The notes: generated by a model not told the origin, from the letters alone. A stretch of 64,000 bases of DNA from Dromaius novaehollandiae (GCF_036370855.1 NW_026991456.1:4340001-4404000); one strand, 5' to 3'; counted from the stretch's first letter, positions 33,691 through 47,200 are shown. A program made the numbers and translations.

Positions 33691-34405
33691 TGCATGGGAA
33701 TAGTTCTTTTTGCATAGGGCTTTCCTTCATGTTTGTGTCTGTGTGTCTGTTCGGGGCTGGAGCTGCCTTGCCTGTGGGTGTTAGGAATGATAGTGCGTGG
33801 AGTGTGTCAGTGATGGGCTGGAATAGTGATTGGTCAGCATCTGTGTGTTCTATTTTACATTGCATTTTTGCAGATGCGGATTAGTGTTTGGATCTCTTGA
33901 GGGAGATGGAGGAAGGAAGGGGAATGCCGTAAGAAGGTGAGCTAGAGATTCCTTGTTGGAAGGAGTGTTGTGGTCAGTGGTTCCCTGGTTAATTTTTGCT
34001 TTGTGCTTGTAGGTGTGGAGCCTTGTGGAGAGCAAGTTGCTTGCGTCCGGGAGGAGCAGGGCAAGGTGAGTGTTGGTCTGAGAGAGGACGCAGAGCCCAG
34101 TGTAGGGCTGTTGTCTCGTTGGCGCTGTTCTGGTTTTACAGGTGCCTGGTGGGCCTTGGCGTGGCGGCCAATGGCCCAGCAGTCAAGATGGGTGAGCAGA
34201 GCAGGCAAAGGTGTTGTAGTGAGGTACTGTTGTGGTGGGGTGTGGTTTTGGCATCACCTCAAGGTGTGGTTGTCTCAGGTTTTGCAGGAAGTTGTGAAGA
34301 GGAGAAGTAGAGTGCTGAGAAGAGCCCGAGCAGGTAAGAGGGGGAGCTTGTTGGGTCAGAATCTGATGGCGTGGTAGGGTGATGCCGGGTTGCCTCTTGG
34401 TGATG
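33691..34405. other. Spacer between diverged repeat blocks at the A/B join
   Basis: No gene supported. It has two stretches bounded by acceptor- and donor-like sites, for example about 34,142-34,191 (TTTTACAG/GTGCC to GGTGAG), that echo the mini-exon-like pieces of the flanking blocks. Confidence 0.4.
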
Positions 34406-34840
34406 TCTTTTGCTGTGCTTTTTCAGGTATGGTGTGGGCCTTTCCCAAGCGTGGCTGAGGATTTCAGGTGAGCGGATTGGTGTTGGGCATTGTAGGGCTG
34501 GTGAGCGCTGCCTGCCAGAAGAGTGGCTTCATTATTTTGTTTTTTCCAGGTGCCATGGGCTTCCCCCCAGCCAGGATGCTGGTGTTTGGAATTGGCGCAG
34601 TTCAGGTGAGCGGAGCACCCATGGTGCTTTGGTGGAGAGTGCTCTTGCAGGTGAGGCTGGAGCCAACTGGCACGGGGGTGACTACTTGTGCTCTGGTGTG
34701 GCAGGTGAAGGCAAATGTGGCAAGCAAAGGAAGATCGGAGAAGATGGGTCTGCCATTGAGGATGGCTCTTGAGGACCGATGGTGATGCAGAGCACCGGAA
34801 GAGCTAAGTTGATGGGCAAAGGGTGTTGGGGTGTCTTGAC

Positions 34841-34874
<34 letters not shown>

Positions 34875-35500
34875 CAGGTGTGTGCTGACGTTCAGTGTAG
34901 AGTGGAGGGTGGTTTGGGATGTGTGTGTGCATGAGGCAGTGGGGTGTGCATGGCAGAAAGTGAGGATGTGCTAGGCAGAGCGGCTCCAGCCTGTGTCTGT
35001 GTTGTTGTGCAGTCTGTGGTGTGTGTTGTAGCTGTACTCTCTTTTGCTCAGGTCTTGATGTTGCTCTTGCTCGTTGTGCTCAAGGAGCACAGCCCGTGCT
35101 CTGCAGCACTAGCATGGCAGGCATCCACTGTCTTTTTGCCTGGCCTGACTCGTCAGCATTGCTCCAATGGATTGTGTCTTGTTCTGTGCAGGCAGCTAAA
35201 AGGGGGTGGTCTGTTGCTCTGACTCCACATCGTGGCCGTTTGCAGTCAGTCATCTTTGCAGCCATCATCGAGGCCTCACTGGCCACACCTCTTCTGAGCC
35301 CGCTCTTGTTGTGTGTCTTCCTGGCGCCCTTTCAGGGTTTTCTCCCCAGTGTTGTCACAGCCTCAGGTCTTTCTTGCTGGCCTCTTCTGCATTGCTTTTC
35401 CCAGCTTTGCTGGCCCTTTTCCGTCACGGGTGGTGGCATCTGACTCTTTCATGGGCTCGTCCAGGGCATCAGAGCTGCACAGTTGTGGCGTCATAGGTCT
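34406..35500. repeat. Repeat block R1 (copy B)
   Basis: Near-identical to 1-1,100. It lies immediately after the diverged block at 32,630-33,690 plus about 700 bases, so two related blocks sit in tandem about 1.79 kb apart at the A/B join. Confidence 0.7.
34841..34876. repeat. (GT)n-(GC)n microsatellite, copy B
   Basis: The same microsatellite as at 436-480, with the GT part about 10 bases shorter. Confidence 0.95.
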
Positions 35501-35546
35501 TTCTGGCTGGCAGTGTCTTCTGTGCTGCCATTTTTTGTGTGTGTTT

Positions 35547-35561
35547 GGGGGGGGGGGGGGG
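35547..35561. repeat. Poly-G run (15 G), copy B
   Basis: Shorter counterpart of the run at 1,152-1,172. Confidence 0.9.
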
Positions 35562-36314
35562 AAGTTGGGGGGTGTGTAGTAATGGCAGTCACCAGAGCAG
35601 AATAATGTATCTATGAAACTTCTTGGGGGGGTTTCAGTAAGAAGTAAAAGTATTCTTTTCTTTAAACTCTTTTTTGATTGAGTGGCCATTTGGGGGGATT
35701 CTTATTTAAGCCAGTACAGTGTTACCTTTAAAAAAGAATGGAAGGAGATGGTTCTGTTAGTAGGGGTGATGAATGGCTGGGGTGGGAGTGAGTGGGCAGT
35801 TGTTTGGTTGTTGGGTGGGGTTGTTAGTGTGTCTAACCTTGTATGCATGTTCTTTTCTTTTTTCAGGTTCTAGTTAGAATTTCTTAGATTTTTTTTAAAA
35901 AAAAACAAACCAGACAAAAAAACAAAAAAACCCAACCAACCAAAGACCCACACAGCTGGGGTTCTGCTCCCAGCTGGGTTTCTTTTCCCCCCTGAGTCCC
36001 CAATGCTCTGCGAGGTGGTGATCAATCATTGCCTGCGTGGGTGTGGAGCTTCGGCTCGGAGCTGGGTGTTTTCTAGGCAGGGCGGTTTTTGGAGGCGCTT
36101 GGTCACCCTGTTACTGGGAGCTGTCCAAAAACCTGGAGGTGCACTTGCCTGTTTCTGCAGGAATGTAGAGTATGTGCTGGCTGATGTATTGGTGAGATTA
36201 GAGATGGATGCTGAAGAGTATGTGCAGGTGATGTAGAGTGTGGGCTTGTTTGTTACGTTTTGTGTGTTGTGAGGATAGAAGCCCAAGAGTTGCTGATGAT
36301 GCAACGACGAGTGT

Positions 36315-36471
36315 TCTGCTCTGCTCTCTGCTCTGTGCGCTGTGGTCTGTAATCTCTGTGGTCTGCACTTTGTGCTTTGCTCTTTCTGCTCTCTGCTGTG
36401 CTCTTTGCTTTTCTTCTTTGCTCTTTAATCTGTGCTTTGCTCTCTGTTTTCTTCTGTCTTCTTTTTCTCTA
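36315..36471. repeat. Pyrimidine-rich CTCTG/TGCTCT tract, copy B
   Basis: Same tract as in copy A, with one C/T change (CTCCGCTG in A, CTCTGCTG in B). Confidence 0.6.
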
Positions 36472-36480
36472 GCATACCAG

Positions 36481-36537
36481 CTGGGAGTAAATAATTATTA
36501 CTCTACAATTAAAATAAAAAAAATTATTTACTCCCAG
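36481..36537. repeat. Perfect 16-bp inverted repeat (hairpin), copy B
   Basis: Arms at 36,481-36,496 and 36,522-36,537 are unchanged from copy A, as is the loop. Confidence 0.85.
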
Positions 36538-36809
36538 ATAGTATCCTACTCTTGCTAATGAATTCATTAAATATGCAAATTAAGCCTTCCCATACTTATT
36601 TCTTTTTAGACACATATACAAATAATAAAATGTGTATGCACTGTATATATACATACATACAGTCATACACATATACACCTTAGGCTTAGAGAGCTACCCT
36701 TAGCAGGTTACATAGCCAGTTTAGGGGTGACAGGGCAAGGAGTAAGGGTGACTACAAGTTCAAGGTAGCAGGTCAGAGGTTGGGGTTACGCTCAGAGCCA
36801 TCAAGGCAG

Positions 36810-37055
36810 AGTGGGAGGGTTAGGGTTAGAGCCATTTAGGGTTGGGGTTGGGTTTGGGGTTAGGGTTGGGATTAAGAGTTGTTAGGGGTTGGAGTTAGGG
36901 TTTTAGGGTTAGGGGGTTTAGAGGGTTGGAGTCAGGGCCATTAAGGGTTTAGGGTTAGAGGGTTAGGGTCTGCCATTTAGGGTTGTGGTTAGGGCTGGTT
37001 GGGCTTAGGTTAGGGCCAGTTGGGGGAGGGGGATTGGGGTGGGGTTGGGGGTTAG
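36810..37055. repeat. Degenerate TTAGGG-like interstitial telomeric repeat, copy B
   Basis: Counterpart of 2,420-2,665; I saw no sequence change between the copies here. Confidence 0.75.
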
Positions 37056-37367
37056 TTAGTAGGCAAAAAATGTATTGGTAACTGCAATACAGAAAGAAGC
37101 ACTAGTGTTTCAGAGTGCTGTTGTTGCCTTTTAAATAAGCTATCTCATCTTTCTGGGCTTTCTTATCTGACCTGAAAAATAGGAACAGTACTCCCTTGTA
37201 TCACAGGTCATTTCAATGTGTAATTAAAGAAGTCTAGTCAGAAGCTATGATGAAAATGCCCCATACTTGTGACTACTGAGAAAATAAATTGTGTGTTGCC
37301 AGCTTCCCATTACTTCTAGGGGTTGAATCAGTTTCTTGTTGGGAGATAACACGAGTGTGCTACCAGC

Positions 37368-38364
37368 ATGCCTGAGAGGAATCACTATGAGGCCATTGAG
37401 GTTTATCCTCTCTGGACTAACAAAGCCAAGAGGTGAAGGTGACTTGCTTTTTTTTAAGCACATTAATAGGGAATCTTGGAATGATCACGCAGATCAAGGT
37501 TGATCCCCCGGCTTCATACACAGCGTACCTTTTCCTCGGTAGCTTGGCTTTTGTGGCTTTCTGTTACTGCTCAGCTATCTCCCCAAGGTTGCTGGTGAAC
37601 TCTTCAGCAGTGAGGAGAGCCATTTCAATCAGTGCCTGTGTGGCACAGCTATTCACTTTTCTCCTCGGGGCTCGTGCTAAGTGTCTCCTGCTGGCAGTAA
37701 TGGCATATGACTGCGTGTGGCTGTCTGTAACCTTCTACTTTATGCAACTGTCATGTCCTCAAAAGCCTATACACAGATGGTAATCATCTCCTATTTCATT
37801 GGCTTTGTCCATGCACTTGCACAAACTATCTCCACCTTCACACCCTCTTTCTGTGACTCCAGTGTTGTCAGTCATTACTTCAGTGACTTTCCCCCTATGA
37901 TCCAGCTTTCATGCTCTGACACCTATAGCAACGAGATGGTACTTCATATTTTTGGTACATTTCATGGCATCTTCGCATCTCTGGCAATTCTAATCTCCTG
38001 TATCTATCTCATCTCCACCATCTTGAGGATCCACTCCTCCAAGGGCAGATGCAAAGCCTTCTCCACCTGTGCTTCCCATCTGAGAGCTGTCTTGTTGTTT
38101 TATGGGACTACCGTTTTTATGTATGTTAGGCCAATGTCCAGCTACTCATTGGACTGAGATAAATGGGCCTCTCTGTTCTATTCAGTGGAGACTGCGGTGC
38201 TGAATCCTATAATCTACAGCCTAAGGAATAAGGAGGTGAAGGATGCTCTGAGGAGAGTTTTAGGTCATAGTAGAGAAAATTCAGAAGAATTGTTAGAAAG
38301 AGAACTTTGGGGAAAATTTATCAAAAGCTTGATACGAAGAGTAGGACTTCCAAGGAAGACTTGA
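37368..38364 (+). pseudogene. Class II olfactory receptor pseudogene, copy B
   Basis: It carries the same deletion, frameshifts and TGA as the copy at 2,978, so the gene was dead before the segment duplicated. One substitution is visible in the C-terminal tail (ATCAAAACC in A, ATCAAAAGC in B). Confidence 0.92.
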
Positions 38365-41300
38365 TCAGCTTCTAAGGGTGAGATTTGGAAAGGTACTTAA
38401 CTGTTAGAAGTGATTTTAGGTAGACTTTTAACTGGTTGTATCTTCAATTTTTATCTTGAAAGATTGTGTTCCTCTGCTACTGAAACCTGGAGGAATCCTT
38501 GCTTTCAACTTCCAAGTTCCAAGCACAAACAGGACTCCTGGCTGAGGAGCGTGTGGCACAGCATTTCAGTTCTCTGTTCTATTAGGAACGTTCGCCCTTA
38601 TAGGAAAACCACCAGTCCATGGAGACGAGAAAAAGCTTTCAAAGATATTCAAGAGGAGAAAAGAAATGTGATTTGAATTTTATGGCCATTTCTGCTACGT
38701 CTTCAGTAAATGAAAGGAGTAGCCTCTTCCAGTGTAACACGAAGAACCTGAAGTTCTGGAAAGGAAGTCTTAGAGAACGGACACCTGTGTTTTCACCCCC
38801 TCCCCCCCCCCCCCAAACACTAGGGAAAGTAACTCTCCCTCTTCTGTCAAATCTCTCTCTTCCGTCAGTCATGACTGCCACCTTTTTTCCTATTCTGCCT
38901 GGAAACATGAAAAAATCACAGAAATTCAAGAAAGGTTTACTTCTAATTTTGCTACTATTGTAAAGTAACAGGAACTTATTCCTGCTTTTCACCTCTACGT
39001 ATCATCAGTTAACTTGAGGCAACTGAGTGAACTGGTAGTTATTTTAAGGACATTGGACATAATTTGAAATTTAATCAAGCTGAAGTGTTCTTTCACTCCA
39101 AAAAAAGAATACTGAAATAAGATTGTGACTTACCAACTACACATCTGTCGTCAATGTGGCTTTGAGAATAAATGCCAAATCACTTCTGGCAGTTGAGAAA
39201 GTTGGGAAAGGCTTTGGCATCCTTTTATCGATTCAACTAAGCTAGCTCTAGGGATAGGTGTTCTATCACTAATAGATGTTCCATCCCTTCTGGCTGAGTT
39301 TATGAATATTGTCCCTCAGTTGGCAGAAGGAGTTTAGATCTTTATTGAGCTGAAAGTGATGGAATGAATCTCAGACAGGTGAGAGGTCCCTGCTTCTGCA
39401 TGAATGAGGCTTACAGTCAAAGTGGGATGGAAAGAGGTCTTGCAGATTCCCTTTGCATTCCACTGCATGACTGCTAGGGCTTTTATTTCCCCGACTTCCT
39501 CTCCTTAAAGCTGTGCATAGAGATAGCAAAGCTTGTGTCCCTATGATCATCTATGGCACACTAAAGAAGGATTTTACAAGTCTCTCTTTGTCAAACTGCT
39601 GCCAGCATATTTTACACTGAGAGGTAACGTGACTGAGAAACATAATTGTTTTTGCCCAAAGACACATGGCTAAGGAGAAAACTTATCTTCAGTATGTTAT
39701 AGTCTGAATTTTGATCAAGTAGTGATGATTAAAGGTCATTGCTATCTCAGAAGCCATTTATCTCAAGAATGCTAAAATTAGAATATGCACAGGGTAGTAA
39801 AAACATTTGGACTATGTGCACTATTATCCCACTGGCCTGACAGTCCTAAAAAGTAGGAAAAAGAATGTGACAGTATAACCTTTTGGTCCTGCTATTTGTC
39901 ATCCTTCTGTTGCTGCAGAGGCTGAAGCTCAAGGTTTATCTCTTGTTTCTGATTATTAAGTTTCATCAGATATGTGAAGTTCACAGTTTTTATACTTATC
40001 AATGTTGCACTGTCCTTATCTTGAACAGAGATGTGAGGTTTTTTTTAAGCCAGATTTCTGAGTTGTCCAAAACTGTCTTTTTCAGTGGACTGCCAGCTCA
40101 AAGGAAGGAAATAGCTTGAAAAGAAATCATAGACATCATTTGGTCATCAAAGAGCTTACCTCCACAGCAGTGAGTCACATCTGCACACCTTCTCTCTCTG
40201 TGCTGATGTTTAAGATATTCAAAGCCATCTAGAGCTAAGCCTCAGCAGAACTGGCAGCATGTTTCAATCAAGAATCAAAATCTCAAACCTAAATATGCTT
40301 TCTGACAAATATCATCAAAAAGAACAGATTTTCATAAGCCCTGCATTCATCTATCCCTTAGTCTCCACCTAGAGAAACCCAGACAAAATTAGGGAATTTA
40401 AAATGTTAAAGATCTGATGTCTCTTCAAAGCTACAGTTTGCTTTTCTAAGAAAGCCTTATGATCCACCATCTAGAATCCTGTTCTTCTTCTTTCCTTCCC
40501 AAAAATTTCAGTTCCAGTAGGAGATTTGGGAAAATTCCTGCCGAATGACTTGTCATGACAGCAATGCTAAAGTCAGTCAATGTGTGGTAGAACAGCATTG
40601 CCTAGAGTCAGGAGGTCCTAGGGGCATTTGGGGTTTCCCTGTTGCAAGCAGGTGAGGAAAACTCAATGAATCAAGAACAGTACTATTAAGAATTTTAGGA
40701 AAATTGTCAGTGTTCAGCTGGGACTTAGGTTATATTCCAGTATGGAGAGAGATTCAATCCCCGTATTTCTACTGGGATACCTAGTCCTTAGGTTTTTGTA
40801 GTGTAAAGCACTGGAGGACCGGCCAAAGTATGAAACTTCATCCAGTCTTTAAACAAAGCTGTGAAAAATATCCCGATAATTAAACTGGATTGTGGCTCCA
40901 ACATTGATTGGCATGCAATCATGCTTGGATTGCTGCTCTGATAAATTATAAAGCTCAGCTATGCCATAAGGTCAAGGCCTTGGAAAGGTGGTAGCAGTGT
41001 AGTTATAGCTCCGTATGGGCTACAAAGTCCATTAACAGGGCAGAGTAGCCCTGATTTCAGCTTTGCTGAAATATGAACATAATGGTTAGGCTGCAGCTGT
41101 GCCAACTTGGTAAGACCTGGCCTAGCTCCATGGACCTGCCACCATCCTGACCTTTGTGACTGCAACCTGTAAACATACAAATAACAAATCCAGATCCTGG
41201 CAGAAGAAAGTAAGAGAGTTTTCTCTCTTTAATGAAGTGGTGGCAAGCACTTAATGGCAACAGCAGCAGGAAAACTCAGCTTTTCATCTTTCCGGAGAGG

Positions 41301-42031
41301 AGGAGATACCACCAGATCATCCAGGTTTGGCTGAGAAAGGATTTCTCATTTGCTTGCATCCCTGTTGTGAAGGAAAATTGGCCATTTTCCGCTCAAGAAT
41401 AAGTTGGGACGATTCACCAAATAAAATACTTTCCCTTTAGAGGGTGAAAAATCTCATGCTGAAAGGGAAGGAATCATGAACAAAAAGGGAATCAGTCATC
41501 ACTGTAAAGGTTCTGCCATTTTCACCTCCCGTTAAAAATTATTGTTATTCTATTGGAGGTTACCAGTAACCTGGCTGATGCTCTCAAAGCTGAGTTCTTC
41601 TCATATGGGTGACTGAACTGAGGTTTCAGTTCTTGCTGAGGTCTGTTTCTAGCATAGGCTTCAAGGTATTGCATATGTACAAAACTATTCTCTCACTGAC
41701 CTGTTTCATCTAGAAAGATAAGAGTAGGTACCATAGATATCAAGCCAGTTTATTCCCCCCTTGAGCCAGATCTTCAGAAGTACTTGCCCATTTCAAGAAA
41801 CAGACAACAGGATTAAAAACAGCCTATAATGGTTAGGTACACAAGGAAAATGCTTACCCTGCTTAGATACACAAAAGACCAGACTGCTTTTAGACACTGA
41901 GTTATCTTTGAATAGTTGGCTGTTGTTTATCTCCAACCTACCAAACATTTTCTGCCCTATAACACAGCAACTAGCCATGGACTACTTGGGAAACTGAAGA
42001 AGGAAATTTCTGTCTCCTGCCCCAACGAGAG
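38365..42031. other. Gene-poor interval, copy B
   Basis: Counterpart of 3,975-7,639 with isolated single-base differences (for example near 39,874 and 40,038) and a longer C run near 38,805-38,814. Confidence 0.6.
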
Positions 42032-42204
42032 TGATCAAAAACTGGATTAGGTGCAAATTTGTAGACTCTCCATCTGTGCTGATACTTAAAATTCAGCTGG
42101 ATAGGGCCTGAGCAATCTGATCTGCCTGAACCTGCTTTGAGGCGGAGGTTGGACTGGATGACCTCCAGAAATCCTTCCCAACTTAAATTATTCTATGCTT
42201 CTAT
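42032..42204 (+). mobile_element. CR1: CR1 LINE 3' end, plus strand, copy B
   Basis: Same insertion as at 7,640, inherited through the segmental duplication and not an independent insertion, since flanks match on both sides. Confidence 0.88.
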
Positions 42205-43821
42205 CTGCAGATTGAAAATGATCTTTTTATCTCTTAAATGAGGAAATAGGCCTACCTTCCTTGCATGAAGGTGCGAGATATTTTGTGCACTATCGATCCC
42301 AGAAATAAACTCTTATTTTGAAAGCTTCAAACATTTAATGCACCTTCATAATACTGAATAGCTTCCTTCTTCACTCCAAAGATATCTTACTGAAAACAAA
42401 TCAGAAGATTTATCTAAATAGAAAAACTTCAGGACTTCAGACTTGCAATAGAGCCCCTCCCTGCTCCACCTCCCCAGATAAATGTCATTTGCTTAGATGT
42501 TCACAGAACTACGCAATTCAGTACTGCCTTTGGAGCAACATCTCATTCTTTTCCCAGTATGCTGCAGCTGGCCTGGAGCCTGTGAAACATATGAATGAAG
42601 ACCCTTCCCCTGATTCTGGCATGAGTTTAAGGACATCTCTATCTGCCAGAAAAACTAGCTTATTTGTGCTACTTAGAGGGCTTAGAGGTTGTTTGACAAA
42701 CTGTTGGCCTTCAGAGCAGAGAGCTGAATTGGGTTACTCAGCTGAAGAGTGATCTGCTCTGACCGTCCCTAGCAGGGAAAGTCATCAGTGGAGCTTAGAC
42801 AGCAGAGATGTCACAGGCAACGCAGCCTTAGTTAGACTGTGCTTACGGTGGCTGCTCGTGTCGTGGAGCAGGGGCAACTCCTGGGACAGTGCCCATACAG
42901 TGCCATGTGTAAGATGATGAGTGAGGGAAGCTAGTCTGTTTGGGCTACGCCATGAAGTCTGCAATGTATCTGCATTGGACTGAGTCCTGTTCTAGCCTGG
43001 ATTAGACTGACAATGTAATGGATTTCTGAATTGTCATCTAGACTATGTGAAAGCCGTGGTGTTCAGTGGATAGCTGGGTTAAGACTGGATGAACAGCTAT
43101 TACTCGTCTGGGTTATTTATCTTTCTTTCATTTAGTCTTCTCTCACAATTTAGTCAGAAATATCTGAAACTTCCAGGGTGTTACAGGAAGCATGAAAATG
43201 TTTGCTTTCAGAAAATTTGTGCTTCTAGATCCTGCCAGAGTTGCTCTGGAAACTGACTGGTTATTTTTTAATAACACCTGTCAGTCTCAATGATAAATCT
43301 AGGGATATGGAATAATGGAACATATTCCTTCCTCATACACTACATTTACACATTAAGGGGTCTGAGTGGTTCAGGATGTGAAGAATGTGTTGCTATGAGC
43401 GATGAACCCCAGCGAGAGGGAGTGTAGCCTTTTATGGGATCTTTACTCGAGGGGGCTAACATGTTCAGCTGGCAGAGTCAGAGTTAGATATCTGTCCATA
43501 GTCTAAGCAGCTCATAGTAAGACGTCACACAATGCGCCTTTGCTTTAAATGACCTCCTTCCTCTTTTCTTCCTCTTCCTCTTCTCCTATTAGGAATGAAA
43601 TGCTGGCTGGCTTCAAAAGCATTGCTTTGCACTTGCAGATCCGAGCCCTTCCCTCAGAGCAGCTCGGAGAGGCAAGGTCAAAGTGGAGTACCATTTGGAT
43701 ACTTGGGTCCCCAAGAGGGGAAAAGACAACCCGCCCCACCGTGAACATGCCAGCGCAAACTGCACAACAGGTACGGTGACAGCAGCATGCCCGTTTTTCT
43801 GAGTAGGCTTATTCTGCCTGG
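42205..43821. other. Gene-poor interval upstream of the USP42-like promoter, copy B
   Basis: Counterpart of 7,813-9,429, including the acceptor/donor-bounded stretch at about 43,590-43,770. One A/G change is visible near 42,889. Confidence 0.5.
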
Positions 43822-44232
43822 GAAGGAGGTGTGAGCCGTGCCGGCGGAAGCACAGCCCCCGCCCCCGCCGTGAGCAGGGCTGGGCAGTGGCCGCAGGCTG
43901 CGGATGGTGCCCGTCGGGTCCCTGGCGCCAGGTGAGCCCTGTCTCTGCAACGGCCCCGGGTCCTAAAGGGGGGCAGGGCCACGCCACCCCGGTACCTGCC
44001 CGTCACAGACACGCTGCGATCCGATTGGCTGCGCCGCATCAGGACCGGCCCACTCGGCTGCTACGAGCCTCCTCATTGGCCGAGCTGCCCGCCGTCACAA
44101 TGGCCCGCAGAGCTGGGGTCACTCTGCGGCAGAGAGGGCGGCGGCGCAGCAGCTCCTCGCGCGCTCTCTGCCCGGGTGCTCGCGGTCGCGCTGGCGGAAG
44201 CGAGCGTGGGCTCAGCGAGCCTTCTGGATAAC
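43822..44232 (+). promoter_or_regulatory. CpG-island promoter of USP42-like gene, copy B
   Basis: Inverted CCAAT boxes at 44,024-44,028 and 44,075-44,079. I found no difference from copy A across the island, so both copies should have equal promoter sequence. Confidence 0.75.
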
Positions 44233-44273
44233 TGGGCTCGTTCCTTTTCCAACTGGAATTGCGTGTGACAGAA

Positions 44274-47200
44274 ATGAAGTCATGCTCTGCAAGTTGCAGT
44301 CAGGCCCCATCTGCAGGAGCTGGCCTAGAAAGGAGCTACTCCTGTGAGTAAAGACTTCAAGAGTAAAGGTGAATTTTGTGACTCCCCAAAGGCGCTGGCA
44401 GTGGCTAAGGAAAAAGGCCAGCATAATTGGACTATCAGCTGAGCGCCTGGGGATGGAAGGGACTCGGCAACAGTTCCTGAAGGCCGAGTAGTCGTGGTTG
44501 CCCATGAGAAAAAGTCAAACAGATGAGTAAACTCTTCTTCCCCAACTGTGCGCTGACCAGCCAACGTGAGTGGCAGCCTTCCTGGGCTGTCTCTACTACG
44601 TGCTTGTGTTCTGCAGGGCAGCTGGTTCTTGTGGGGGCTGCTCTCCAGAACGCTGCCTTTGAAACCTCCGTTCCTAAAACAAAGGCCGGCAGTCTCTCTT
44701 AGAATCTAATTTCCTTGCAGGCGTTACTGACGGAATTGCTCCGCCACAAAGGATGCATTTCCCACCCGAGAAGATTTCTGTGGCTTGGCGGCAAAGGCAA
44801 AGCGTTGGAGCTGGACTCCGCAACCTGGGCAATACGTGTTTCCTCAACTCTGTTCTACAGTGTTTGACCTACACGCCCCCTCTGGCCAATTACCTGCTTT
44901 CTGGGGAACACAGCCAGTCGTGTGAGTACTTGTGAACACGTTCCTTGCAAGCTGCTGGACAGCTCTGCAGGTGAAAGGACAGCAGTGACTCTGTGAAGCA
45001 GACTCTGGGTTTTCCTAGTGTCCCTGCAGGGGCTCCCTTTTAAGAGCGCATGCACGGCAGGCTCAGGATAGCTGAGGGAGTGCTTGCTTTCCTTTAATGC
45101 CCCGTGCTCCGGCGTCGAAGGAGGGTTCTTTCTTCCCTCCTGTGAATGATCAAGGGCATTGGGAAGTAAGGCGCTTCATGAATATTTGGCCTGTGGCTTT
45201 CCGGCTGCTCGAAAGATGATAAATTTTCGGAGGAGGGCATCACAGGTTCTCGGTGTTCCTTCCCAGCCGGGTTTCCCTAATGCACGACCGCTGCGAGACC
45301 TGATGTGGTCACTGCTGAACCGGAAGAAGAGGAAAACTACCACAGAGCACCGTGAAAGCAATATGAGCTAGTCGGGCTATTCCCGTGCACCTCCCTGCAG
45401 AAGAGGGCTTGGCAGTAGTCCTTCAGGTGCTTCGTCAGAAAATGCGTGCTAGTGCAGGCTTACTGGTTAATGCTTATGCGCACAGACTGGGCTGTTGGCA
45501 CCTTTGGAGAAGAGAGCGTGGAACGGAGAGCAGAGACCGCACTTCCAACTTGGAGATTGTTGGTGCTTAAGGTTTTCCACAGGTACGTAGGTATCTTGCA
45601 CTAGCCGGAGGTGGTTTCTTCCTTGACTCTTGACAGGTCGTGAGCAAGGCTTCTGCATGCTGTGTACGATGGAAGCTCACGTTAAGCATGTCCTGTTCTG
45701 CTCTGACAACGCCGTCGAGCCTACGGCTGTCTTCAGTGACCTTAGACGTAAGTCATTTCAGATGGCGTTCTTTGCAGAAACGTCTGAATTTTCAGAGGGT
45801 TATTTCACGGGTGCAAAGGGCTTGGAGAGATTAATTGTTGTAGGAAAGAGAGCTTTTAGAAAAGTAGGTTTCCTGTCCCTTTTGAAGAGATAAGCATTGT
45901 GCCCTTTGTGTTTATTAGGAATAGGGGAGCATTTCTGTTTTGGCAGACAGGAAGATGCTCACGAATTCTTATGTTACACCGTGGCTGCTATGCAGACAGC
46001 TTGCTTGAATGGAAGCACCAGGTAAGCAGAACCAAGTTAACCTTGAAGTGTTCTCTAGCACTTTTGACGCCTTCCTTTCCTACCCTACGTGAAAACCTTT
46101 GCCCAGGGTTTTCGTAGAAAAGAAAAGCTCTTTGAAGAAAGAGCTACCTCTCCGCCTCGGCTCTTCTGAGCGCTGATGATAATTTGTTTCCAGCTTGGAC
46201 ACGTCGTCGCAAGCCACCACGGTCATTCACCAAATATTTGGAGGATTCCTAAGATCCAGAGGTACTTTTGGAAACTACTACTGTCCTTGGAACTGATCTG
46301 TGCCTTTGTGCCCGTTTGTTGCAAAGAGCTTGCGGTGTGCCAAGAAGTAGCGGCTCTCAATAATGTAAACGGGCAAAGTGAGTCTCCTTCCCATTTTGTG
46401 AAGTGCTTCTGTTTGGCTTCCAGTAACGTGCTTGAGCTGCCAAGCAGTTTCAGAGTCCTATGAGGCCTTCCTCGATATCCCGTTGGAGATAAAGGTAAGA
46501 CGTCTTGGAGCGGTGGCTGACGATGCCGTTGAAGGCCCCGAGCTTTCGGGGGCTGTTCTTTCTTTTTGTGGCTTTCTAAACTCGACGGAGTTCACGTAGG
46601 CATGTATGCTGTTCACGGCAAAAACGCTTGGTGGAGGCTGGGAGGTGGATTGGACTTGGTCCTCCTCTGGAAGCCCCGTGAATGGTCTCCGTGTGGGGGG
46701 GGGTTTAAGCCAGAGAGAGAGCAATTAGCGTATCTCCGCACGCATGCTCGTCCTATGATACTTCCCAGTTTTGGACTACCCCGATACACTTCTGCTTGGT
46801 ACGCGATGGCTTTTTTTGCTCTTGTGATTTACGCAAAGGCGTACCACAGATAACTTGATTGTGCGCTACCGCAGACAGGTAGCTCTTGGTACCAAAGTAC
46901 AGTCCTTTTCAAACAAGGTCAGTGTTCAGCATACTCTGCTTCTGCCTCCTTCTTCGCGGTGTTCACTGCTTCGCAAGTAGGTCTCCCACGTGTGCACGAG
47001 GGAGGCCCTGCGGCAAAAGAGGAGTTGCGGGTTGGCATTTGAGTTTCCAGCAACTCAGTGCCCTCCTTTCTTCCTCCTCCAGGCAGCCTCCTCTGTCCCC
47101 GGGGCGCTCGAAGAATTTGTGAGACCTGAGCTGCTGGATGGTGAGAATTGCTACAAATGTAGCAAGTAAGTAGTCTTCCTAATGCCATCGGACTAGGAGA

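Larger units (their letters stand above)
1..34405. repeat. Tandem segmental duplication, copy A (full unit)
   Basis: The sequence at position 1 reappears at 34,406 in the same orientation and continues to be matched to the end of the window. The coordinate offset is 34,405 at the start, about 34,390-34,393 through the olfactory pseudogene and USP42-like gene, 34,017 after a deletion in copy B, and 34,077-34,086 near the end. Each offset change falls in a homopolymer, a microsatellite, the minisatellite or the deletion. The true unit boundary cannot be placed because the window opens inside the array. Confidence 0.97.
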
